Under the pieces are notes generated by a model. It was not told the origin of the DNA. It did no database searches and was given only the letters and a program-made list of their open reading frames with translations. Positions 1 to 9,988 of a stretch of 64,000 nucleotides of DNA are shown here, one piece after another. The translations under genes and the position numbers were made by a program. Positions within the stretch are counted from its first letter, which is position 1. Every line of letters begins with the position of its first letter. This DNA comes from Jannaschia formosa (GTDB taxonomy: Bacteria > Pseudomonadota > Alphaproteobacteria > Rhodobacterales > Rhodobacteraceae), in contig NZ_QPLJ01000001.1 of the NCBI RefSeq assembly GCF_003340555.1, positions 248,001 to 312,000 on the forward strand, given 5' to 3'.

Positions 1-836
1 TGGTGCGGCGCAGCCGGCGGGACGGGCTGCTGTCGGTGGTCTCGACCGGCACGACGCTCGGGATCGCCGCGATGGGACTGGGCGCACTGGCGCTGGCCTG
101 GACCGGCGCGGGCTGGCGCCTGGCCTGGTGGGCGACGGCCGCGGCGGCGGGGCTGGTGACTGCGCTCGCCTGCGCGCTGCTGCCGTCCACCGGGCGTCTG
201 CGCCCGGAGCCCTCGCCGCATGCGAGACACCTGACCGCAGCCCATGTCGGCGCCCGCGTGCTGCGCCCGCAGGTCCGGCCGTTCCACGCGCTGGCCCTGG
301 CCTTCGGCGCGGTCACGGGCGTCTTCTCGACCTTCGCCGTCGACCATGTCGCCGCGAGCGCCGAAAGCGGTCCGCTCCTCGTCGGCGGCCTCGTGTTCCT
401 GTCCTACGGGATCTGGGGTGCGCTGGGCTTCGGCACCGCCAGGCTGGAAAGAAGGGTCGGGCTGCGCGCGGCGCTGGCGCTTTGCGTCGCGCTCGCGGGG
501 CTGGGCTGCCTCGGGCCCGCGCTCTGGCCCGGCGCCTGGGCGGTGGTGCTGGCCGCGTCCGGGGCGATGGGGGCGAGCGTGATGATCTTCGCCGCCCTGC
601 TCTCGGTGACGGCGCTGCGGCTGTTCCCCGCCCTGCCGGTGATCGGGCTGACGGCGCTGGTGCTGGCCATGTCCGTCGGGTCGATGGCCGGCCCGCCGCT
701 GGCGGGGCTGCTGGCGGATTGGGCGGGGACGGGACCGGCGCTCGGGGCGGCCGCCCTGCTGGCAGGCGCGGCCCTCCCCCTCGCGCTGTCGGCCGCCGCA
801 GACGGGCGCGGCGGCCGGTCGCGTCAGCTTCGGTGA
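1..836 (+). CDS. MFS transporter, C-terminal part (5' truncated by window edge)
   Basis: An open frame runs in from the left edge and ends at 836. The visible ~278 residues are almost entirely hydrophobic segments rich in Gly/Ala/Leu separated by short basic loops, and give roughly the last six to eight membrane helices of a major-facilitator-type permease. The segment MSVGSMAGPPLAGLLADWAG resembles the glycine-rich late helices of MFS carriers. The true start lies outside the window, so the GTG at position 3 should not be taken as a start. The substrate cannot be told. The 3' end overlaps the end of the convergent monooxygenase gene by 13 bp. Confidence 0.8.
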   Translation, partial: VRRSRRDGLLSVVSTGTTLGIAAMGLGALALAWTGAGWRLAWWATAAAAGLVTALACALLPSTGRLRPEPSPHARHLTAAHVGARVLRPQVRPFHALALAFGAVTGVFSTFAVDHVAASAESGPLLVGGLVFLSYGIWGALGFGTARLERRVGLRAALALCVALAGLGCLGPALWPGAWAVVLAASGAMGASVMIFAALLSVTALRLFPALPVIGLTALVLAMSVGSMAGPPLAGLLADWAGTGPALGAAALLAGAALPLALSAAADGRGGRSRQLR

Positions 837-2623
837 TGGACCTCCTGCAACCCGTAGACGGGGGTCGGAATCCCCTCCATCCGCGCCTTCAGCTGCAGGG
901 CCAGGAACTGCGAATAGTGACGCGACTGGTGCAGGTTGCCGCCATGCATCCAGAGACCCTCCTGCTGGGTCGGCTTCCACATGTTGCGCTGCTCGCCCTC
1001 CCATGGACCCGGGTCCTTGGTCGTGTTCGAGCCGAGGCCCCAGACCTTGCCGATCCGGTCAGCCATCTCCTGCCCCATCAGGTCGGCGACCCAGCCGTTC
1101 ATCGAGTTGTAGCCGGTCGCATAGACGATCAGGTCCGCTTCCAGCTTCGTGCCGTCGTCGAGCACCACGCCGTCCTCGACCACCTCGGCGACCTGCCCGC
1201 GCTTCAGCTTGATCTTGCCGTCGATGATGAGCTGGCTGGCGCCCACGTCGATGTAATAGCCCGATCCGCGGCGCAGGTACTTCATGAAGAGCCCGCTGTC
1301 GTCGTCGCCCCAGTCGAGCCAGAAGCCCGCCTTCTCCAGCCCCTCGTAGAACTCCGCGTCCTTCTCCTTCATCGCGGCATAGGCCGGGATCTGGAACTCG
1401 TGCAGGATGGCATAGGGCAGCGAGGCGAAGATCAGATCCGCCTTCTCGGTCGTCATCCCCGCCTTGACCGCCCGCTCGGAATAGAGGTCCCCCAGCCCGA
1501 CCTCCATCAGCGTGTCCGACCGCACGATATGGGTCGAGCTGCGCTGGACCATGGTGACGTCCACGTCGTTCTCCCAGAGCGCGGCGCAGATGTCGTGGGC
1601 GGAGTTGTTCGAGCCGATGACGACCGCCTTCTTGCCCGCCCACCTGTCGGGCCCGTCATGCTCGGAGCTGTGCTGCTGCACGCCCTTGAAGCGGTCCATG
1701 CCGGGGAAGTCGGGCATCCGCTTCTTGCCCGACATGCCGGTCGCCATGACCAGCTGCTTGGGGCGAAGCGTCACCTCCTCGCCGTCGCGATCGACGACGA
1801 GCGTCCATTCCTTCGCGGTCTCGTCATAGGTCGCGGACTTCGCCGTCGTCTTGGTCCAGTAGTTCAGCTCCATGACCTTGGTGTACATCTCCAGCCAGTC
1901 GCCGATCTTGTCCTTGGGCGCGAAGACGGGCCAGTTCTCGGGGAACTTCAGGTAGGGCAGATGGTCGTACCAGACCGGGTCGTGCAGGCAGAGCGACTTG
2001 TAGCGGTTGCGCCAGCTGTCGCCGGGCCGCGCGTTGCGCTCGACGATGATGGTGGGCACGCCCAGTTGCCGCAGCCGCGCGCCCAGCGCGATGCCGCCCT
2101 GCCCGCCGCCGACGATCACGCAATAGGGCTGGGTCTCGTAGCCGAGGCTCGCGGCCTCGGCCTCCCGCTCCTCCTTCCAGGTGGGGCGGTTCTTCGCGGC
2201 GCCGTGCTTGGCGCCGAGCGGCCGGTTCTCGCCATGCGGCTCCTCATGGCCCTTCAGCTCGACCATGGTGGTGAGCAGGGTCCAGATCTTGCCGTCCTTC
2301 AGGCGCATCAGCCCGTAGCCGCGCGCGACCCCGGTCTCGAAGGCGATCCAGGCGGTGACGATGCCGCCGTCCTCGGTCGGCACCTCGCCGTCGGCCAGCC
2401 GCCAGCCGCCGGGCCTGGTGGCCGATAGCTGGCTCCGCAGCATGTCGGCGACCTGGTCGCGGCCCTCCATCGTGCGGATGTTCCAGGTGAAGGCGACGAG
2501 GTCGCGCCAATAGCAGGTTTCGGCGAACATCTCGGTCGCGGCCTTCACGTCGCCCTCCTCCAGGGCGCGGCCGAAGCCGTCGAGAAAGTCCTGGGTCTGG
2601 TCGGCAATCGTGGTGTCTAGCAT
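824..2623 (-). CDS. FAD-dependent FMO-like monooxygenase with N-terminal NTF2/SnoaL-like domain
   Basis: This 599-residue protein has two parts. Residues ~1-140 look like an NTF2/SnoaL-type fold (aromatic-rich alpha+beta cone with a WRDLVAFTW motif). Residues ~165-590 are a flavin monooxygenase: FAD-binding GGGQGG at 172-177, an FMO-type fingerprint FKGVQQH at 312-318 (FxGxxxH), a second nucleotide site VIGSNNSAHD around 335-344, and ATGYN near the end. Members of this group use NAD(P)H and O2 to oxygenate small nucleophilic or carbonyl substrates; the substrate here is unknown. The start is supported by a strong ribosome site (GGGAGG, 7 bases upstream). It is transcribed alone and convergent with the MFS gene. 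Confidence 0.85.
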   Translation of the reverse strand: MLDTTIADQTQDFLDGFGRALEEGDVKAATEMFAETCYWRDLVAFTWNIRTMEGRDQVADMLRSQLSATRPGGWRLADGEVPTEDGGIVTAWIAFETGVARGYGLMRLKDGKIWTLLTTMVELKGHEEPHGENRPLGAKHGAAKNRPTWKEEREAEAASLGYETQPYCVIVGGGQGGIALGARLRQLGVPTIIVERNARPGDSWRNRYKSLCLHDPVWYDHLPYLKFPENWPVFAPKDKIGDWLEMYTKVMELNYWTKTTAKSATYDETAKEWTLVVDRDGEEVTLRPKQLVMATGMSGKKRMPDFPGMDRFKGVQQHSSEHDGPDRWAGKKAVVIGSNNSAHDICAALWENDVDVTMVQRSSTHIVRSDTLMEVGLGDLYSERAVKAGMTTEKADLIFASLPYAILHEFQIPAYAAMKEKDAEFYEGLEKAGFWLDWGDDDSGLFMKYLRRGSGYYIDVGASQLIIDGKIKLKRGQVAEVVEDGVVLDDGTKLEADLIVYATGYNSMNGWVADLMGQEMADRIGKVWGLGSNTTKDPGPWEGEQRNMWKPTQQEGLWMHGGNLHQSRHYSQFLALQLKARMEGIPTPVYGLQEVHHRS

Positions 2624-2712
2624 GTCTGTCCTCCCGTACAGGAGACCAGCTTAACCGGAACCCGAGCCCTGTCGCCAAGACCATTCTTCCGTTGCGTCAC
2701 CAGAAAGCCCGC

Positions 2713-2735
2713 GCCGGCGGCCGCTTGCCGCCGGC
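2713..2735 (-). terminator. Hairpin downstream of ftsK
   Basis: An 8-bp perfect GC stem (2713-2720 with 2728-2735, 7-nt loop) lies just past the ftsK stop codon. On the minus strand it is followed by a short T-containing stretch, as in a weak intrinsic terminator. Confidence 0.4.
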
Positions 2736-2748
2736 CCGCCGACAGGGG

Positions 2749-5532
2749 CTATGCCTCCGGCACGAGGATCTCGCGCTTGCCGACCTGGTTGGAGGCACCG
2801 ACCACGCCGTTGTCCTCCATCTGCTCCACGAGGCGGGCGGCCTTGTTGTAGCCGATGCCCAGCTTGCGCTGGATGTAGGAGGTGGAGCACTTTCGGTCGC
2901 GCGCGACGATCGCCACCGCCTGGTCGTAGAGCGCGTCCTCGCCCCCCGTGTTGCCCCCCGTGAGGCCCAGAACCGCGTCGATATCGCCCGCCGCCTCGCC
3001 ATCGGGACCGTCCAGGACGCTCGCCGCGTAGTCCGGCGGGCCGAAGGACTTCAGGTGGTTGACGATCTCCTCGACCTCCTCGTCCGAGCAGAACGGCCCG
3101 TGGATGCGCGTGATCTTGGAGCCGCCGGCCATGTAGAGCATGTCGCCCATGCCCAGAAGCTGCTCGGCCCCCATCTCGCCCAGGATGGTCCGCGAATCGA
3201 TCTTCGACGTCACGTGGAAGCTGATCCGGGTCGGGAAGTTCGCCTTGATCGTACCGGTGATGACGTCGACCGACGGCCGCTGCGTCGCCATCACCAGATG
3301 GATACCGGAGGCCCGCGCCATCTGGGCGAGGCGCTGGATGCAGGCCTCGATCTCCTTGCCCGCGACCATCATCAGGTCGGCCATCTCGTCGACGATGACG
3401 ACGATGTAGGGCATCTTCTCGGGCATCTCCTCCTCGGTCTCAAAGACCGGGTCGCCCGTCTCCTCGTCGAAGCCGGTCTGGATCGTCCGGGTGATCAGCT
3501 CGCCCTTGGCCAGCAGATCGGCCACACGGCCGTTGTAGCCGTCGATGTTACGCACGCCCATGCGCGACATCTTGCGGTAGCGTTCCTCCATCTCGCCGAC
3601 GACCCATTTGAGCGCGACGACCGCCTTCTTCGGGTCGGTGACGACGGGGCTCAGCAGGTGCGGTATGCCGTCGTAGACGCTGAGTTCCAGCATCTTCGGG
3701 TCGATCATGATCATCCGGCAATCCTCGGGCCGCAGCTTGTAGAGCAGCGACAGGATCATGGTGTTGATGGCCACCGACTTGCCCGAGCCCGTGGTGCCCG
3801 CGATCAGCAGGTGGGGCATCTTGGCGAGATTGGCGATGATCGGCGCGCCGCCGATGTCCTTGCCCAGCGCCAGCGGCAGGGCCTGCGTGCCGTCGCCGTA
3901 GTCGCGCGCCGACAGGATCTCGCGCAGGACGACCCTCTCGCGCCGCTCGTTGGGAAGCTCAATGCCGATGACGCTGCGTCCCGGCACGGTCGAGACCCGG
4001 GCCGAGAGGGCCGACATCGACCGCGCGATGTCGTCGGCCAGCCCGATGACCCGGCTGGCCTTGAGGCCAGGCGCGGGCTCCAGCTCGTACATGGTGACGA
4101 CCGGGCCGGGGCGGACCTGGGTGATCTCACCCTTGACGCCATAATCGTCGAGCACGGATTCCAGCATCCGCGCGTTCTCCTCCAGCGCTTCGTCGGAGAG
4201 AACGTGGCGCTCGACCGTCGCGGGATCGGCCAGCAGCGCGAGCGGCGGCATCTCGTAATCGTCCGAGGACCCGTCGAAGGGCAGGCCCGGCTGCGCCTCG
4301 GCCTTCGCGCGCTTCGACGGCGCGGGGGGCCTGGCGGCGGGCTGCACGACCTTGCGCGACACGGCGGGGCGGGCGGGCGCGGACTCTGGCGCCTCGATCA
4401 GGTCCTCGTCCTCCTCGTCCTCATCGTCGATCCGCGGCGCCACGCGGCGGGCGCCGAGCGACGGCTCGGCGCGGGGTGCGGCCTCAGGTGGGGGCGGCAC
4501 GAAACCGGCCGCCGGCTCCGGCGCGTGGAGCCGAGGCTCGGGCCGCGCGTCGACCGGGGCGCTCGTGGCGGTCAGCTTCGGCTCGGCCCGGCCGGTCCCT
4601 GGCGCCGGGGCCTCGGGGACGCGGCTGCGGCGCACGCGGGATTCGACGGCCGAGGCGATGCGGGCGCGCACACGGTCGTCCTCGTCCGCAGGAAGACCCG
4701 GCTCCGCCTCGTCGGACGCCTGCGCCAGCGGTCCGGGGAAGCGCGGCAGCCAGGAGGAAAGCCGGCGCTTCGGCGCCTCGTCATCTTCGGGCTCTGCCGT
4801 CTCGCGCTCGGCGGCCTCGGCCTTGGCGGCGCGCCGGTCGCGCAGCGATACGGCCGTCCGCGCCGTGCCTGTGGCCGCACCGCGTGCCGCGGCGCCGGTC
4901 ATCAGCCGGACGAGATACCAGGCCGACCCGAAGCCGTTCAGCACGAACACCACGCCCTGCGCGATGTCCTCCCGGGTGAAGCCCAGCACCCAGGCGCCGA
5001 AGCCGACGACCGCCGCCGCGAGCAGAAGAGTGAAGAGCCGGAGCCCCACCGCCGCATGGATCGGCAGGATGTTCAGGAGCGCCCCGGTCAGCGTCTCGCC
5101 AAACAGCCCGCCCATGCCGAAATCGTAGCTCCAGCCCGGCGAGGGCGTCATCGACGTGCAGTAGAGAGACAGCACCAGCGCCCAGAGCGCGACGAACAGC
5201 ATCCGCGGCAGCGCCCGCTCCGCCCCCCAATGCGTGGCGAACCGCAGGCCCCAGGCGACCAGCCCGGCGGCCAGCGCATAGGCGCCGTAGCCCAGCCCGA
5301 AATAGAGCGTCGCCGCCACCGAGGCGCCCAGCAGGCCGAACCAGTTCTGCGCCGGCGCGTCGGTCGCGGCCAGCCAGTTCGGGTCGTCGGGATGCGACGA
5401 CCAGAGCATCGCCGCCAGGACCAGCCCCAGCAGGACCATGACCACGCCCAGCCCCTCCCGGCCGCGCCGGGCCAGGGTGATCTGAAGGTTGCTGTCCAGA
5501 AGGGGATCGCGCTGTCGGACCTGGTACGCCAT
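2749..5532 (-). CDS. ftsK: DNA translocase FtsK
   Basis: The 927-residue protein is the septal ATP-driven DNA pump that moves chromosome ends during division and activates XerCD at dif. The N-terminus (~20-200) has about four membrane helices. Residues ~200-430 form an acidic/proline-rich linker. The motor follows, with Walker A GTTGSGKS at ~577-584, Walker [13 protein letters not shown] near 712, and [20 protein letters not shown]. The last ~65 residues are the winged-helix gamma domain ([25 protein letters not shown]) that reads KOPS sites. The linker is short compared with E. coli FtsK, as is usual outside enterics. The gene starts 10 bp after the aminotransferase stop, so the two are probably cotranscribed. 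Confidence 0.97.
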   Translation of the reverse strand: MAYQVRQRDPLLDSNLQITLARRGREGLGVVMVLLGLVLAAMLWSSHPDDPNWLAATDAPAQNWFGLLGASVAATLYFGLGYGAYALAAGLVAWGLRFATHWGAERALPRMLFVALWALVLSLYCTSMTPSPGWSYDFGMGGLFGETLTGALLNILPIHAAVGLRLFTLLLAAAVVGFGAWVLGFTREDIAQGVVFVLNGFGSAWYLVRLMTGAAARGAATGTARTAVSLRDRRAAKAEAAERETAEPEDDEAPKRRLSSWLPRFPGPLAQASDEAEPGLPADEDDRVRARIASAVESRVRRSRVPEAPAPGTGRAEPKLTATSAPVDARPEPRLHAPEPAAGFVPPPPEAAPRAEPSLGARRVAPRIDDEDEEDEDLIEAPESAPARPAVSRKVVQPAARPPAPSKRAKAEAQPGLPFDGSSDDYEMPPLALLADPATVERHVLSDEALEENARMLESVLDDYGVKGEITQVRPGPVVTMYELEPAPGLKASRVIGLADDIARSMSALSARVSTVPGRSVIGIELPNERRERVVLREILSARDYGDGTQALPLALGKDIGGAPIIANLAKMPHLLIAGTTGSGKSVAINTMILSLLYKLRPEDCRMIMIDPKMLELSVYDGIPHLLSPVVTDPKKAVVALKWVVGEMEERYRKMSRMGVRNIDGYNGRVADLLAKGELITRTIQTGFDEETGDPVFETEEEMPEKMPYIVVIVDEMADLMMVAGKEIEACIQRLAQMARASGIHLVMATQRPSVDVITGTIKANFPTRISFHVTSKIDSRTILGEMGAEQLLGMGDMLYMAGGSKITRIHGPFCSDEEVEEIVNHLKSFGPPDYAASVLDGPDGEAAGDIDAVLGLTGGNTGGEDALYDQAVAIVARDRKCSTSYIQRKLGIGYNKAARLVEQMEDNGVVGASNQVGKREILVPEA

Positions 5533-5542
5533 AGGGTCTCCG

Positions 5543-6733
5543 TCAGATGTAGAGGTGATCGCGCAGGCGGGTCAGCCCCGCCTCGACGTCGTCGAGCGGC
5601 GCCACCAACGCCACGCGCACGAAATGGGTGCCGGGATTTCCCCCGGCGGTGTCGCGGGCAAGATAGGCGCCGGGCAGGACCTTCACGCCCGCCTCGGTCC
5701 AGAGCCGCAGCGCCGCCGCCTCGCCGTCGCCCGTGGGGACCGGCAACCACAGGAAGAACCCCGCCTCGGGGATCGTGACGCCGGGGATGTCGCCCAGGAT
5801 GCGTTCCGCCGCCGCGAACTTCGCGGCATAGAGCCTGCGGTTCTCGACCACGTGGGCCTCGTCGTCCCAGGCGGCGGCGGCGGCCATCTGCAGCGGCAGC
5901 GGCAGCGGCGCGCCGGAATAGTTGCGCAGCTGCTTCATCTGCCGGATGTTTCCCGGCCCCGACACCGCGAAGCCGGAGCGGAGCCCGGCGAGATTCGACC
6001 GCTTGGACAGCGAATGGAAGGCCACAACCCGCTCCGGGTCGGCGCCGGTGACGCGCACGGCCTCCAGCACGCCGGTCGGAGGCGCGCCGACATAGATCTC
6101 TGCATAGCATTCGTCGGCGAGGATCTTGAAGTCGTGCCGCTCGGCCAGCTCCAGCAGCCGCGACCAGTAGTCGAGCGAGGCCACCGCGCCCTGCGGGTTG
6201 GCGGGCGAGCAGACATAGACCTCGGCCGTACGGTCCAGCAGCGCCGGGTCCAGCGCGGAGAAGTCCGGCAGGTGCCCGGTCTCGGCGGTCGCGTCGACAT
6301 AGACCGGCTCCGCCCCGACCGAGAGCGCGGCGACGGCATAGACCTGGTAGAACGGGTTGGGCGTCAGGATGGCGGGCACCTGCCCCGCCTTCCGCTCGGG
6401 ACACAGCGCCATCGTCGTGTTGTAGAGCCCCTCGCGCGTGCCGTTCAGCACAAGGATGTCGGTCGCGGGGTCGGCGGCGTAGCCGTAGCGCCGGTCGAGC
6501 CAGCGGGCGCAGGCCTCCAGCAGTTCGGGCGCGCCGTCGTTCGGCGGGTAGCCACGGAAGCCGGCCGCGTGCTCGGCGATGACCTCGGCCACGAATCCCG
6601 GCGGGTCGTGGCGCGGATCGCCGATCGTCATCTCTACGGGCGCGTTCGAGCCCGGCGCCCGGTCGCCCAGAAGCCTGCGCAGCCGGGGGAACGCGTATTC
6701 GGGCAGTTCGGAGAACCGCTTCGGTAGTTTCAT
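5543..6733 (-). CDS. Class I/II PLP aminotransferase, probably DapC-like
   Basis: 396 residues with fold-type I aminotransferase landmarks: [10 protein letters not shown], the SPANPQGAV loop, D207 in ILADECYAE (pyridine nitrogen contact), and the PLP lysine K244 in [15 protein letters not shown]. Length and motifs fit the succinyldiaminopimelate transaminase (DapC) branch, which would make it part of lysine/diaminopimelate synthesis, but substrate specificity in this fold is hard to read and another amino acid or LL-DAP-type aminotransferase is possible. It lies immediately upstream of ftsK on the same strand (10-bp gap), which suggests an operon linking a peptidoglycan precursor enzyme to a division gene. 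Confidence 0.85.
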   Translation of the reverse strand: MKLPKRFSELPEYAFPRLRRLLGDRAPGSNAPVEMTIGDPRHDPPGFVAEVIAEHAAGFRGYPPNDGAPELLEACARWLDRRYGYAADPATDILVLNGTREGLYNTTMALCPERKAGQVPAILTPNPFYQVYAVAALSVGAEPVYVDATAETGHLPDFSALDPALLDRTAEVYVCSPANPQGAVASLDYWSRLLELAERHDFKILADECYAEIYVGAPPTGVLEAVRVTGADPERVVAFHSLSKRSNLAGLRSGFAVSGPGNIRQMKQLRNYSGAPLPLPLQMAAAAAWDDEAHVVENRRLYAAKFAAAERILGDIPGVTIPEAGFFLWLPVPTGDGEAAALRLWTEAGVKVLPGAYLARDTAGGNPGTHFVRVALVAPLDDVEAGLTRLRDHLYI

Positions 6734-6879
6734 GCCTGATGCCTCGTGCGGGAACTCTGTCGGCCCCGTTCGGGGGCGATGATAGCCTCTTCGGGCGCGG
6801 CGGGTCCAATGGTCTGACGCGACCGCGCCACGTGTGTGTCTTTCGGGTCAAGTGTCTGGCGCAGCACGCGCCCTGCCCG

Positions 6880-8205
6880 TCACGTCAGCGCGCGCTCCAT
6901 TGCCGCGCCGATCCTCAGCAGCCGCTCTTCCGCCATGGGCGGCGCCAGCGCCATCAGCCCGCAGGACGGCACGCCGGTCGGCAGCGTCAGTCCGCAGAGC
7001 CCCAGCACGTTGCCGACCCGCGTGTTGCGCAACGCCATCAGGTTCTCGCTGACGTAGTAATCGTCGTCCTCCTCCAGCCGGCGCCGGTCCGGCGGCAGGA
7101 TCGCCGAGGTCGGCAGCAGGACGGCGTCGTATCCGGCGGTCTCGGCCAGATACTCGTCCTGGGCCGCCGCGCGGGCGCGATAGGCCGCCAGCACGTCCGA
7201 GGCCCTGGCGTCCCGGCCGGTGCGGAAACGTTCGAGGATGCGCGGATACATCTTGCCCGGCGCGGCCTCGATCGTCTCGCGCCAGATCGCATAGGCTTCC
7301 GGCGAGAACAGGAGCGGCGTCAGCGCCATCGCGCGGTTCGCGGGCTCCGAGACGCCGCGCTCGATTCGGGCGCCCGCGTCGGAGAGTCGGGCGAGCGCCG
7401 TCTCGAACGCCTCGCGCGGTGCGTCGCGGCTGGTTTCGGCATAGTCCTGCAGCACGAGGAACCGCCGCCCCGCCAGCGTCGCGCCGCGCAGGTCGGCGGC
7501 CCGGCCGCCCTCGATCAGCGCCAGCGCCAGCGCAGCGTCCTCGACCGTGCGGCAGAGCGGGCCGATCGTGTCCATGCTCTCGACCAGGGGCACGGCGCCG
7601 GTGACGTCGACCCGGTGCAGCGTCGTCTTCAGCCCGACCAGATCGTTCCAGGCCGCCGGGTTGCGGACCGAGCCCCCGGTGTCCGACCCTATGGCGATGG
7701 GCGCCAGCCCGAAGGCCACCGAGGCCGCCGCCCCCGAGGACGAGCCGCCCGGGACGAGGTCCGCGTCGTTGACGTTGGGCGGCGTCGCGGTGATCGGGTT
7801 CAGCCCCAGCCCGCTGAAGGCCAGCTCCGACATGTGGGTCTTGCCAAGGCAGACGCTGCCACCGAGGGTCGCGTTGGCCAGCACGGCCGCGTCGCGCGAC
7901 GCCACCCGCTCCGCCAGCAGGGCCGAGCCCGAGGCGGTCACCTCGCCCGCGCAGTCGAACAGGTCCTTCCAGCTGACCGGCACCCCGTCGAGCGGCCCCC
8001 GGCGCAGGCCCAGCCGGGCCCGGCGGGCAGCGGCGGAGGCCTCGGCGCGGGCGCGGCCTTCGGTGACAGTGGTGAAGATCGCGTCGCGATGCGGATGGGC
8101 CGCGATGGCGGACAGAAACGTCTCGCACAGCGCCTCCGCATCGATCTCGCCCCGCGCGATGCCGCGCCCCAGTTCGGCGCCGCTCAGGGCCAGCCAGTCG
8201 TCCAT
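6880..8205 (-). CDS. Amidase signature family hydrolase
   Basis: 441 residues of the amidase-signature fold. The Ser-cisSer-Lys triad is visible: K80 in PVSWKDLFDC, the GGSSSG loop at 153-158, and the nucleophile S179 in GSDTGGS. These enzymes hydrolyse amides; relatives include GatA, allophanate hydrolase and aryl-amidases. There are no gatC/gatB neighbours, so tRNA amidation is not indicated, and the substrate is unknown. It is divergent from the UbiH-type gene, with ~70 bp between the starts. Confidence 0.9.
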   Translation of the reverse strand: MDDWLALSGAELGRGIARGEIDAEALCETFLSAIAAHPHRDAIFTTVTEGRARAEASAAARRARLGLRRGPLDGVPVSWKDLFDCAGEVTASGSALLAERVASRDAAVLANATLGGSVCLGKTHMSELAFSGLGLNPITATPPNVNDADLVPGGSSSGAAASVAFGLAPIAIGSDTGGSVRNPAAWNDLVGLKTTLHRVDVTGAVPLVESMDTIGPLCRTVEDAALALALIEGGRAADLRGATLAGRRFLVLQDYAETSRDAPREAFETALARLSDAGARIERGVSEPANRAMALTPLLFSPEAYAIWRETIEAAPGKMYPRILERFRTGRDARASDVLAAYRARAAAQDEYLAETAGYDAVLLPTSAILPPDRRRLEEDDDYYVSENLMALRNTRVGNVLGLCGLTLPTGVPSCGLMALAPPMAEERLLRIGAAMERALT

Positions 8206-8276
8206 CTTCGCCTCCGTGAATCTGGCGCAACGCTAGGGGCCTTGACCGCGTTGGACAATGGCAGGAACGAAGGCAT

Positions 8277-9494
8277 ATGTGCCCCATGGATACCGATCTT
8301 CTCATCGTCGGCGGCGGGCTGAACGGCCCCCTCGCCGCGCTCGCCCTCGCCCGCGAGGGGCTTCGCAGCATCGTCATCGACGCCCGCCCCCGGGAAGACT
8401 TCGACGGGGCCTTCGACGGGCGCAGCTATGCGGTGGCGCTTGGCTCGGTGCGGATGCTCCGCGCGCTCGATCTGTGGGACAGGCTGGCGCCGGATGCGCA
8501 GCCGATCACCGGCATCCGCGCCTCGGACGGGCGCGCGGGCGAGGGCGCGGCGGCCCTGCACCTCGCCTTCGACGCCGCAGAGATCGGCGAGCCCTTCATG
8601 GGCCAGATGATCGAGGACCGGCACCTGCGCCCCGCCCTGCTGGACGCCTGTGCCGCCGAGCCCCGCATCGAGATGCGCTTCGGCACGACCGTGATCGCGC
8701 AGGAGACGGAGGCCGCATCGGCGACCGTGACGCTCGGCGACGGCACGCGGCTCACCGGACGGCTGCTGCTCGGCTGCGACGGGCGAGGCTCGGGCGTGGC
8801 GGAGCGGGCGCGGATCGGGCGGGTCGGCGCGCGCTACGACCAGGCGGCGCTGGTCTGCGCGATCTCGCACGACCGCCCGCACGAGGGCGTGGCACACCAG
8901 TTCTTCATGCCCGCCGGCCCGCTGGCGATCCTGCCGCTTCGCGGCAATCGCTCCAGCATCGTCTGGACCGAGGCCGCCGGGACCGCCGCGAAGCTCAACG
9001 CCCTGCCCGAGGACGCCTATCTCGACATCCTGCGCCCCCGCGTGGGCGACTTCCTGGGCGAGATCGCCTTGACCGGCACGCGCTACTCCTATCCGCTGTC
9101 CTTAAGCCTCGCGCAGGATTTCGTCGCCCCGCGCGTGGCGCTGGTGGGCGACGCGGCGCACGGCATCCACCCGATCGCGGGCCAGGGCCTGAACCTCGGC
9201 TTCAAGGACATCGCCGCGCTTTCGGACGTTGTGCGCGAGGCCCGGCGGCGCGGCGAGGATATCGGCGCGCCGGACGTGCTGGCCCGCTACCAGCGCTGGC
9301 GCCGCTTCGACACGGCGGCGATGGGAGTCGCGACAGATGCGGTGAACCGTCTGTTCTCGAACGACAATCCGCTGCTGCGGCTGGGGCGCGACCTCGGCAT
9401 GGGGCTGATCTCGGCCACGCCGATCGCCCGGAGAGCGTTCATCCGTCAGGCGGCCGGGCTCGCAGGGGAAGTGCCGCGACTCATGCAGGGGTAG
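8277..9494 (+). CDS. UbiH/UbiF/Coq6-family FAD hydroxylase (ubiquinone biosynthesis)
   Basis: 405 residues of a class A flavin monooxygenase. The N-terminal dinucleotide site is LIVGGGLNGPLAAL and the second FAD motif is ALVGDAAHGIHPIAGQGLNLGFKD, the form typical of the UbiH/UbiF/UbiL hydroxylases that introduce ring hydroxyls in ubiquinone synthesis. Which ring position it hydroxylates cannot be told from sequence. Two starts are possible, ATG at 8277 and ATG at 8286 (MDTDLLIVGGG); the second fits homolog N-termini better, while the AAGG at ~8270 is close to the first. It stands alone, divergent from the amidase. Confidence 0.9.
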   Translation: MCPMDTDLLIVGGGLNGPLAALALAREGLRSIVIDARPREDFDGAFDGRSYAVALGSVRMLRALDLWDRLAPDAQPITGIRASDGRAGEGAAALHLAFDAAEIGEPFMGQMIEDRHLRPALLDACAAEPRIEMRFGTTVIAQETEAASATVTLGDGTRLTGRLLLGCDGRGSGVAERARIGRVGARYDQAALVCAISHDRPHEGVAHQFFMPAGPLAILPLRGNRSSIVWTEAAGTAAKLNALPEDAYLDILRPRVGDFLGEIALTGTRYSYPLSLSLAQDFVAPRVALVGDAAHGIHPIAGQGLNLGFKDIAALSDVVREARRRGEDIGAPDVLARYQRWRRFDTAAMGVATDAVNRLFSNDNPLLRLGRDLGMGLISATPIARRAFIRQAAGLAGEVPRLMQG

Positions 9495-9805
9495 AGACTC
9501 GCCTCGCGGACAGGGCCGACCGTCGGACTGTCCGACGCAGGCGATGATTTCCACCGCTCCTCGCAACCCGCAGCAGCGACAGGACGACACGGCGCCGGAC
9601 CACAGGATCAAACCCAAGGGCCCTGCGGGGCGTCACCCTCTCGGGATCTCTTGCTTGGGGCCGGATCTTCGCGATGAAATCGCTTGATGCCGCAGCGCGG
9701 ACGGGACTCCGGTAGACCCCGCCGAGTTCGAGCATCTTCGCGCCCACCGGCGGCCGAGGCCGCCCGCGTCGCCCCGTAAACCTTCGAACGGCGCCAAGCG
9801 GCCCC
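9495..9805. other. 311-bp intergenic stretch with no convincing gene
   Basis: Between the UbiH-type gene and the Trm112-like gene. A short minus-strand frame (9481-9747, 88 codons) is open but arginine-rich, without a ribosome site or a recognisable motif. I see no tRNA, transposase remnant or strong hairpin. Function unknown. Confidence 0.5.
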
Positions 9806-9988
9806 TCACTCCAGCCGGCGGGCCTCGTCGATCAGCATGATCGGGATGCCGCCGCGGATCGGATAGGCCAGTCCGGCGGATTTCGACACCAGTTCGTTGC
9901 GCTCCGCGTCCCAGGTGAGGGGGCCCTGGGTCCGGGGGCAGACCAGGGCCTCCAGCATGCGGCGGTCGTGCTCGGGCTCCTCGGTCAT
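9806..9988 (-). CDS. Trm112-like (UPF0434) small protein
   Basis: 60 residues, the usual size for bacterial Trm112/YcaR-type proteins. The core is recognisable: [14 protein letters not shown], then the strand segment [17 protein letters not shown] that is diagnostic of the family. In eukaryotes Trm112 activates several methyltransferases; the bacterial partners are poorly defined. Only one cysteine of the possible metal site is present. Its ATG overlaps the stop of the LON-domain gene (ATGA, 9985-9988), so the two are translationally coupled. Confidence 0.88.
   Translation of the reverse strand: MTEEPEHDRRMLEALVCPRTQGPLTWDAERNELVSKSAGLAYPIRGGIPIMLIDEARRLE

Noticed and set aside
128-2428. Long plus-strand open frame opposite the MFS and monooxygenase genes
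   Set aside because: Arginine/alanine/proline-rich antisense shadow of high-GC coding; no motifs, and it crosses the ends of two convincing genes.
2692-5778. 1028-codon plus-strand frame opposite ftsK
   Set aside because: Antisense of ftsK with low-complexity Arg/His/Gly composition; ftsK has full family motifs.
9481-9747. 88-codon minus-strand frame in the gap after the UbiH-type gene
   Set aside because: No ribosome site, no homology pattern, Arg-rich composition typical of chance frames in GC-rich DNA.
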